A stretch of DNA of 6,065 nucleotides from Deltaproteobacteria bacterium (GTDB lineage: Bacteria; Myxococcota; Polyangia; Polyangiales; B10-G4), in the NCBI GenBank assembly GCA_019312705.1, contig JAFDCW010000311.1:1-6065 (forward strand), in the 5' to 3' direction. A program made the position numbers and the translations under genes. How positions within the stretch are numbered: position 1 is the stretch's first letter; each line of letters starts with the position of its first letter. This document shows, piece after piece, positions 1 through 4,997 of the stretch. The notes under the pieces were generated by a model. The model did no database searches and was not told the DNA's origin. It saw only the letters and a list, made by a program, of their open reading frames with translations.

Positions 1-40
1 TGCCTTCCGGCCCGGACGGAAGGTCCGGAGAGAACGCCAT
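1..40 (-). CDS. Possible 5' end of a further operon gene, cut by the left window edge
   Basis: On the minus strand an ATG at 40 opens a frame that stays free of stops to the edge (13 codons, reading MAFSPDLPSGPEG). It lies 50 nt downstream of the acyl-CoA dehydrogenase stop and on the same strand, so it could be the next gene of the catabolic operon. An in-frame TTG at 55 is an alternative start, with an AGG about four bases upstream of it. Thirteen codons are far too few to recognise a product. In GC-rich DNA a stretch this short is often open by chance, and the same bases contain an inverted repeat that could instead belong to a transcript end. Confidence 0.25.
   Translation of the reverse strand, partial: MAFSPDLPSGPEG
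3..23. other. Inverted repeat (7-bp stem, 7-nt loop)
   Basis: CCTTCCG at 3-9 is the exact reverse complement of CGGAAGG at 17-23, separated by a 7-nt loop. It lies about 70 nt beyond the stop of the acyl-CoA dehydrogenase on the minus strand, a plausible place for a transcript-end hairpin. No T-tract can be seen because the window ends three bases past the stem on that strand. It may equally be coding sequence of a next gene, so a terminator is only a possibility. Confidence 0.3.
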
Positions 41-90
41 GGCGGCTTCGTGCAATGGGCCTGCGCGGTCTCGAAGGCGGTCGAGCCAGC

Positions 91-1260
91 TCACGCGTCG
101 AGCACCGCGCGGGCGATAAGCATCTTCTGCACGTCGGTCGTGCCCTCGTAGATGCGCAGAGCGCGGACCTCCTGATAGAGGCGCCCGAGGACCCCGTCAG
201 CCGCGACGCCGCGGCCCCCGAGGAGCTGCACTCCGTGGTCGATGACCCGCTGAGCGGATTCTGTCGCGACGAGCTTCGCCATGCTGCCGCAGCGGGAAAC
301 CTCGTCCCGGGGCGCCCCGGCATCGGCGAGGGCCGCGGCGCGATAGACCAAGAGCCGGCTCGCGTCGACGTCACACGCCATGTCGGCGATGCGCATCTGT
401 ACGGCTTGCAGTGCCGCGAGGGGCGCTCCGAATTGCTCGCGGGTCTTCACATGGTCGGTCGCTTCGACGAGGGCTCGGGCCGCAAAGCCCACGGCGGCCG
501 CTCCGACCGTGGTGCGAAACCGGTGAAGAGTGCCGAGGGCCGCGCGCATGCCGTCGCCCTCCGCCCCGAGGCGGTCAATCGCTGGCACGCGGACTCCGTC
601 CAGGCGCACGCGGCCGATGGGGTGGCCGCCGAGGACCTTCTGGGCTTCGGTCGAGAGCCCAGGCGTGCCTCGCCTCACCACGAAGGCGCTCAGTCGCCGG
701 CGCGCGCCCTCGGGAGCGGTGGCGGCGAACACCGTGAAGATGTCGGCGATGGGTGCGTTCGAAATCCAGATCTTCTCGCCCTGGAGCACGTACTGGTCGC
801 CCTCCCGGGTCGCGGTGGTGGCAATGCCGCCGAGGTCGGAGCCGGCCCCGGGCTCGGTGAGCGCGAAAGCCGCGACGTGTTCGCCGGTCAGGACGCCAGG
901 CAGGTGCCGGGCCTGCTGTTCTTCGTCGCCGGCCAGCACGATGGGGTGACTGCCGAGGCCTTGCATGGTGAACGCAAGATCGAGCAGCGGCGACGAGAAG
1001 CCGAGGCGCTCCCGCGTCAGGCAGAGGGCGACGGAGCGGACCGACTCGAAGGTCCCTCCGGCCGTCCGCGGAGCGATGAGACCGAGGAGGCCTGCCTGGC
1101 CGAAGTGCCTGACGACCGCCACGAGGGCACTCGACGAATCGGCGGCGCCATCTTCGATCGCCAGCGCGGACTCCGCGAGGTCCCCGGCGGCATCCCATGA
1201 GGGACCGATCAGCGCGGGCGGTACGAACGCCGCCTCGACCACGTCGCCGGGGCTGATCAC
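91..1260 (-). CDS. Acyl-CoA dehydrogenase family protein (389 aa)
   Basis: This is a FAD-dependent acyl-CoA dehydrogenase of usual family length, expected to introduce an alpha,beta double bond into a CoA thioester in the cytoplasm and pass electrons to ETF. Seen in the protein are FALTEPGAGSD at about 132-142 and GEKIWISNA at 161-169 (middle domain, flavin and substrate contacts), KTREQFG at 272-278, GVQLLGGRGV at 343-352, and RIYEGTTDVQ at 369-378. Glu372 in the YEGT motif aligns with the catalytic base of medium-chain dehydrogenases, so the enzyme looks active. I chose the GTG at 1260 because it overlaps the upstream stop as GTGA, has GAGG five bases before it, and matches the style of the preceding junction. 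An ATG at 1290 would add ten residues inside the upstream gene. It is the third gene of the operon. The natural substrate cannot be read from sequence; a cyclic or aromatic-derived CoA ester is inferred from the neighbours. Confidence 0.93.
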   Translation of the reverse strand: MISPGDVVEAAFVPPALIGPSWDAAGDLAESALAIEDGAADSSSALVAVVRHFGQAGLLGLIAPRTAGGTFESVRSVALCLTRERLGFSSPLLDLAFTMQGLGSHPIVLAGDEEQQARHLPGVLTGEHVAAFALTEPGAGSDLGGIATTATREGDQYVLQGEKIWISNAPIADIFTVFAATAPEGARRRLSAFVVRRGTPGLSTEAQKVLGGHPIGRVRLDGVRVPAIDRLGAEGDGMRAALGTLHRFRTTVGAAAVGFAARALVEATDHVKTREQFGAPLAALQAVQMRIADMACDVDASRLLVYRAAALADAGAPRDEVSRCGSMAKLVATESAQRVIDHGVQLLGGRGVAADGVLGRLYQEVRALRIYEGTTDVQKMLIARAVLDA

Positions 1261-2054
1261 TCGAACCTCGGCGCGCGCTTTTCCTTCCACGCGTCGTGGG
1301 CCTCCCGGAAATCGGGGTGTTGCATGCAGATGGCCTGGGCCTGGGCTTCGGCTTCGATCGCGGTGGCGAAATCGAGGTGTTCCTCGTATTCGAGCATGCG
1401 TTTGGTCATCGCGTGGGCGAATGCGGGGCCCTCGGCGAGGGTCTTCGCGAAAGCGTCTGCCTCGGTGCGCACGGCTGTCGGTTCCACGACCCGGTTGACC
1501 AGCCCGATGCGCTCCGCCCGCTCGGCATCGACGAACTCGCCGGTGAGTAGCAATTCCGTCGCGCGGCCGAGACCCACGACCCGCGGCAGGAGAAACGCCG
1601 CGCCCATGTCGGCACCGGAAAGGCCGACCTTGGGGAAGAGGTAGGCGATGCGCGTATCGGTGGCCGCGATGCGCACGTCACAGGCCAGCGCGATGACCGC
1701 GCCGGCGCCGCAGACTACGTTGTGCAGGGCCGCGATGACGGGGGGGCGCGTCGTGCGGATGGCGTGCACCAGGGCGCCGGTCATGCGCGTGAACTCGACG
1801 AGGCCGGCCATGTCTTCGGAGAAGAGGGCACCGATGATGTCCTCGACATCGCCCCCGGAGCAGAATCCCCGGGGCCCCTCGCCCCGGAGCACGACCGCGC
1901 GCACGGCCTTCTCGTCGCGGAGCGCGATGAACGTATCGCGCAGCTCGCGGTAGACTTCGAAGGTCAGGGCGTTGATGCGCTTCGGGCGGTTTAGGGTGAT
2001 GGTGGCGACTCCGTCGCTCACCTCGTAGAGAAATGACTTTGCTTCGATGGTCAC
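1257..2054 (-). CDS. Enoyl-CoA hydratase/isomerase (crotonase) family protein (265 aa)
   Basis: This is a crotonase-fold enzyme acting on a CoA thioester. The N-terminal half has ATITLNRPKRINALT (17-31) and FCSGGD (64-69, CoA/oxyanion region), followed by VCGAGAVIALACDVRIA (114-130) and FPKVGLSGADMGAAFLLPR (140-158). Aligned by eye with rat enoyl-CoA hydratase, the two catalytic glutamates (144 and 164) correspond to Val120 and Lys142. Asp149 in the GADMG segment falls where dienoyl-CoA isomerase has its catalytic Asp. The reaction may therefore be isomerisation, ring hydrolysis or another crotonase chemistry rather than plain hydration. The start is the GTG at 2054, which overlaps the RidA stop as GTGA and is preceded by GGTGATC at suitable spacing. 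The open frame extends upstream to 2579 but that part lies antisense-free inside ridA and has no crotonase sequence. The tail around AQAICMQHPDFREA resembles enoyl-CoA hydratases I recall from aerobic aromatic-CoA clusters. Confidence 0.93.
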   Translation of the reverse strand: MTIEAKSFLYEVSDGVATITLNRPKRINALTFEVYRELRDTFIALRDEKAVRAVVLRGEGPRGFCSGGDVEDIIGALFSEDMAGLVEFTRMTGALVHAIRTTRPPVIAALHNVVCGAGAVIALACDVRIAATDTRIAYLFPKVGLSGADMGAAFLLPRVVGLGRATELLLTGEFVDAERAERIGLVNRVVEPTAVRTEADAFAKTLAEGPAFAHAMTKRMLEYEEHLDFATAIEAEAQAQAICMQHPDFREAHDAWKEKRAPRFE

Positions 2055-2449
2055 GACGGGATCACCGCGGTGGCCTCGATTTCGATGAGGGCGCCTTCTT
2101 CGACGAGGCCTTTGACCTCTACCAGGGCCATCGCCGGGAAATGTTTGCCCATCACCTCGCGGTAGGCAGCGCCGACCTTCCGGGTCTCGGCGAGGTACTG
2201 AGCCTTGTCCGTGACGTAGATGGTCAGGCGGCCGATGTGCTCGGGCTGCCCCCCGGCGTCCCGAACGACCGTGACGGCGTTCTCGAGCGCCTGTCGGAAC
2301 TGGGCACTGAACTCGCTCGAGACGATCTGGCACTCGCCGTCCCAGGCGACCTGCCCCGCGACGAAGAGCACCCGCCCGGGCTCCATCAACATGCCGTTCG
2401 AGTAGCCCTTCGGGGCTGCCCAACTCTCCGGATTCACCACTTTCGTCAT
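2051..2449 (-). CDS. RidA/YjgF family protein, atypical (132 aa)
   Basis: This is a small cytoplasmic Rid-superfamily protein, usually trimeric. Canonical RidA hydrolyses reactive enamine/imine intermediates. Family features are the YSNGMLMEPGRVLFVAGQV segment (16-34), RLTIYVTD (74-81), and the C-terminal VEVKGL (110-115) and LIEIEATAVI (121-130). In E. coli RidA the sequence before VQVARL contains the substrate-carboxylate-binding Arg105. Here the aligned stretch is FPAMALVEV and that position is Met107, so the protein groups by motif with Rid subfamilies lacking the arginine, which are not expected to act on 2-aminoacrylate. It is the first gene of the minus-strand operon and its stop overlaps the next start. 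Upstream of the ATG at 2449, AGGG is nine bases away, a weak ribosome-binding site. In aromatic-CoA clusters a Rid protein could help deaminate an amino or imino ring intermediate, which is inference. Confidence 0.92.
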   Translation of the reverse strand: MTKVVNPESWAAPKGYSNGMLMEPGRVLFVAGQVAWDGECQIVSSEFSAQFRQALENAVTVVRDAGGQPEHIGRLTIYVTDKAQYLAETRKVGAAYREVMGKHFPAMALVEVKGLVEEGALIEIEATAVIPS

Positions 2450-2571
2450 GGCCCGGGACCCTAATCGACCCGCACCGAATTCGAAATGCCCGATCTGCCC
2501 CGGCGATGGGGCGTTCGGGGCGTGTTCCGAGTCCCCCCGGGGCCGGGCCCATGCTATGAATCGGTCCGAAA
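2450..2571. promoter_or_regulatory. Divergent intergenic region between the two operons
   Basis: These 122 bases separate the start of the RidA-family gene (minus) from the start of the anchored protein (plus), so promoters for both operons should lie here. No convincing -35/-10 pair is visible on either strand. TATGAA at 2555-2560 is a fair -10 match for the plus strand, ending eleven bases before the ATG at 2572. If used, transcription would start only about five bases before the ATG, and no Shine-Dalgarno sequence is seen there. CGAATTCG at 2476-2483 is a short palindrome in the most AT-rich patch and could be part of an operator, though eight bases is weak. The stretch 2533-2550 is nearly all G and C. 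Confidence 0.4.
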
Positions 2572-3033
2572 ATGGCCAAGAAGAAGACCAGGGGCAGGAA
2601 GAAGAAGACTCACCAGCGGTCCGCGGGGACGGGGCCCGCTTCCGCTTCGAAGGGCGGTGCCGGCGCGGCCGGTGGCGATGCCTCTGACGACGACGCCCAA
2701 GGCGCCGGTGCCCAGGCCGCCGCTGAGGACGCGGATGAGGACGCCGGCGGGCATGGTGGGGACGAGGCGGATACGAGCGCCAAGGGAGGGCGCGACGCCG
2801 AAGACGAGAGTCCCGCCAAGGGCAAAGCCAAGGCCGCCGGTCGAGGCCGCGGCGGTTCGCCGGCCAAGGGCGGGAAGGGCGGCCAAGGCCGTCAGCAGCG
2901 GGGGCCCCACGTCGACGCCAACATCCCGAGCCCCGACGGCGAGAACGTCTCGACCGTGGGAGGCCTCTACTTCGTGGCGATCATCTTCGGCCTCATCGGT
3001 GTCGCCATCGTCGCGCAGTTCCTGATGGGGTGA
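2572..3033 (+). CDS. Charged low-complexity protein with one C-terminal membrane anchor (153 aa)
   Basis: I do not recognise a named family. Three parts are visible. Residues 1-21 are strongly basic (MAKKKTRGRKKK at the start). Residues 36-80 are rich in Asp, Glu, Ala and Gly, and 81-111 turn basic again with two SPAKG motifs 16 residues apart, recalling histone H1-like tails. After a short linker (HVDANIPSPDGENVS), residues 129-151 form a single hydrophobic helix that ends one or two residues before the stop, so it looks tail-anchored with the bulk on the cytoplasmic side. There is no signal peptide. The composition predicts disorder, and nucleic-acid or polyanion binding is possible but unproven. 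It starts the plus-strand operon, six bases before the next gene. The ATG has no clear ribosome-binding site, so the start is less certain than the frame, which the membrane helix supports. Confidence 0.78.
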   Translation: MAKKKTRGRKKKTHQRSAGTGPASASKGGAGAAGGDASDDDAQGAGAQAAAEDADEDAGGHGGDEADTSAKGGRDAEDESPAKGKAKAAGRGRGGSPAKGGKGGQGRQQRGPHVDANIPSPDGENVSTVGGLYFVAIIFGLIGVAIVAQFLMG

Positions 3034-3039
3034 GACGGC

Positions 3040-3684
3040 ATGAGGGCGGGGCGGGGGCGATGGGCAGTGCGCATAGCGGTCGTGGCCGGCTTCGCGACCG
3101 TCGTGCTCTTTCCCTCGGCCGCACCGGCGACGATTCAGGAGCAACGAGAACGCCTGCCGCCCCCCGCCGAGGGTTGCGCGGACGACATCGCCGGTGTGTG
3201 GAAGAGCCACCAGTACGACGAGGCCTACCGCGACTGGACGGTCTTCATGCTCAACATCCAGCGCGTAGACGGAAGTGACTCGGCGCTCACCGGGTCCATC
3301 GTCAATCACAGCTGGGACGCCGCCGCCGATGCCGAAGAGCCGCCGCCCTGCGCCTCATACGGCAACGAATGGGTGGTGTCGATGGACGCCCGGGGCACCG
3401 TCTCCCCCGATGGCCGAATCTTCTTTGGTGGGGTCGGGGCCTGGCGCCTCGACCAGGTCATCTGCAGTTCGGGCCCCGGTGGCTACAACCTCGACAACTT
3501 CTCGGGGCAGATCGATCCCGAGCTCTTCGAGTTCCAGTCGGTCAACAACGACGGGGGGCGCGCCGTCGACGATCCGACGGTCTTTCGGCGCGTACGTTGT
3601 CTCGATTCGCCTCCCTCGCCCCACGTCGTGAGCACGCCGCCGCCCTTCTATCCGAACATGGATCGGGGATGCTCGCTCTTCTAA
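3040..3684 (+). CDS. Exported cysteine-containing protein of unknown function (214 aa)
   Basis: The N-terminus is a clear signal peptide: basic RAGRGRWAVR, a hydrophobic core at about 11-24, then PSAAPA with likely cleavage after Ala30. There is no lipobox cysteine, so it should be a soluble periplasmic or secreted protein. The mature part has five cysteines (46, 104, 142, 187, 211), an odd number, so disulfides with one free thiol or intermolecular bonding are possible. The body alternates short hydrophobic stretches with Gly/Asn/Asp turns (DIAGVWKSHQYDEAY, LTGSIVNHSWDA, IFFGGVGAWRLDQVIC), suggesting a mostly beta fold that opens with a GxW-type strand. I cannot assign a family. GGGGTGA just upstream of the ATG is a good ribosome-binding site that overlaps the preceding stop region. 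The gene is six bases after the anchored protein and overlaps the DUF58 gene by 16 nt, so it is cotranscribed with them. Confidence 0.82.
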   Translation: MRAGRGRWAVRIAVVAGFATVVLFPSAAPATIQEQRERLPPPAEGCADDIAGVWKSHQYDEAYRDWTVFMLNIQRVDGSDSALTGSIVNHSWDAAADAEEPPPCASYGNEWVVSMDARGTVSPDGRIFFGGVGAWRLDQVICSSGPGGYNLDNFSGQIDPELFEFQSVNNDGGRAVDDPTVFRRVRCLDSPPSPHVVSTPPPFYPNMDRGCSLF

Positions 3685-4997
3685 CCCCCTTTTATCGCGT
3701 CTATCGCGAGCGCATTCGGCCGTCGCTGCGTCGGGCACGGGATCTCTTCCCCCTGACCCCCCTGGGCCTATTCGTGGCGTGCTTCGGGGCCCTCGCTCTT
3801 TTTCACTACGGCTACCAGCGCATCGACCTCTTCCTGCTGGTCGTGGGGCTCGTATGCCTCGGGCTGGTCGCCGTCAGCATGGTGCTCAGCGTGGCGGGCG
3901 CAGTCGTCCTGGGTTACCGGACCCGGGGGCGGTCGACCGAAGACGCACTGAACCTCGAGTGCGGCTTTTCACGGCGCACGGGCTTTTCCGTTGGCGCCCC
4001 TTGGTTCGTACCCTTCCTCCGCGTCGGCTGGAGTTGGGTCACCCCCCACGTCGACGTGAAGTTGACTCGCCGCGGCCTGCGCATCGAGGAGGAAGTCACC
4101 CCGACCAAGCGGACCCTCGCGGACGAGGTGCGACGCCGATTCGAAGTGGGCGATACCTTCGGGTTCACTCGCGTCTCCTTCGAGCGAGTCGAGGAGCGGC
4201 CCGTGCGTTTCCTTCCGACCACCGGCGCTCTCAAGCAGATGCAGGTCCTCAGAACTCTCGCGGCCGGGGACGCCATCAGCCACCCGGACGGGCCGGCCGG
4301 TGGCGAGCGCATGGACATGCGCCACTACGTGCCTGGCGATCCCGTGCGTTTCATCCTTTGGAAGGTCTTTGCCCGATCCCGAGAGATCGTCATCCGCACC
4401 CCAGAGCGCGCGATCGGGCCTAGCCACCAGACGGTGGCCTACGTGGTCACCGGCCCGGCCGACGAACCCGCTGCCGGGGCGGCCCGGGTAGCGGTCGACG
4501 CCGGCGCCCTCGGGGCCGATTGGGTCCTCGGGGCCGACGGATGTGAAGGCTATGCCGAAGACCTGCGCTCGGCCCACGAAGTCCTCGCCCGGTCCGGCGA
4601 CGCGACGGAGACCAGCGGCGGGGCAGGCCTCGGCGACTTCCTGAAGACGGCGACCCCGGGGGGCCTCGGCCGTGCCCTGGTCTTCGTCCCTGCCCGCCCC
4701 GGCCCATGGATCGACCGCGTCCTTCTTTCTCTCGGTCGAACCAAAGGGGACGTCGAGGTCGTCGTCTGCACCGACGGCGTCGACCGCGGCGCGAAGAAGG
4801 GCGGGCGCTGGGGCCGTTTCCTGTACCGGCCTGACGATTCCCCCGGTCCGGCCAAGGGCGTCGGCCCCGCCGCCGCTGCGGATGTCACTGAAGTCTGTCG
4901 TCGTCTCTCCGCGGGGCGCGTGCGCGTATTGATCCTCGACCGAATGGCCGGGCAGGTTTACTCCGCGGCACACCAGCTGGCATCGGAGGCTGCGTGA
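3669..4997 (+). CDS. Membrane-anchored DUF58 domain protein (442 aa)
   Basis: Two hydrophobic segments (about 31-49 and 53-82) precede a long soluble part. The DUF58 signature is clear at 214-239: RMDMRHYVPGDPVRFILWK followed by VFARSRE, the conserved R-Y-PGD-R-I-WK-AR pattern. Upstream, residues about 105-210 form the usual beta-rich region (VDVKLTRRGLRIEEEVTP, FEVGDTFGFTRVSFERVEE). DUF58 proteins are generally encoded with MoxR AAA+ ATPases and VWA or transglutaminase proteins, and are thought to help assemble or mature envelope proteins and enzymes. The part after 250 should be VWA-like, but the expected DxSxS metal site is replaced by VVTGPADEP (259-267). The later strands RALVFVPARPG (335-345) and VRVLILDR fit a Rossmann-like core. 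I took the ATG at 3669, 16 nt inside the preceding gene, because the frame upstream has no similarity to anything and lies within that gene. The stop overlaps the next start as GTGA. Confidence 0.9.
   Translation: MLALLTPFYRVYRERIRPSLRRARDLFPLTPLGLFVACFGALALFHYGYQRIDLFLLVVGLVCLGLVAVSMVLSVAGAVVLGYRTRGRSTEDALNLECGFSRRTGFSVGAPWFVPFLRVGWSWVTPHVDVKLTRRGLRIEEEVTPTKRTLADEVRRRFEVGDTFGFTRVSFERVEERPVRFLPTTGALKQMQVLRTLAAGDAISHPDGPAGGERMDMRHYVPGDPVRFILWKVFARSREIVIRTPERAIGPSHQTVAYVVTGPADEPAAGAARVAVDAGALGADWVLGADGCEGYAEDLRSAHEVLARSGDATETSGGAGLGDFLKTATPGGLGRALVFVPARPGPWIDRVLLSLGRTKGDVEVVVCTDGVDRGAKKGGRWGRFLYRPDDSPGPAKGVGPAAAADVTEVCRRLSAGRVRVLILDRMAGQVYSAAHQLASEAA

Noticed and set aside
55..1200. Long open frame on the plus strand opposite the acyl-CoA dehydrogenase gene
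   Set aside because: It mirrors the codon positions of a clear enzyme gene in GC-rich DNA, and its translation is Arg/Gly/Ala-rich with no recognisable motif.
2533..2550. CCCCGGGG-centred palindrome as an operator or terminator
   Set aside because: It is a short G/C run expected in this composition, with no T-tract and no second half-site.
2055..2579. N-terminal extension of the crotonase frame upstream of 2054
   Set aside because: It runs through the whole RidA-family gene in another frame, is Arg/Gly-rich, and has no crotonase similarity. The GTG at 2054 gives the normal family length.
2554..3309. 251-codon minus-strand frame across the anchored and exported protein genes
   Set aside because: It is antisense to a signal peptide and a membrane helix that are both clear on the plus strand; its apparent hydrophobic stretch is the complement of low-complexity coding sequence.
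3369..3668. Upstream extension of the DUF58 frame
   Set aside because: It lies within the exported protein gene in another frame, and the ATG at 3669 begins a natural cytoplasmic head before the first membrane segment.
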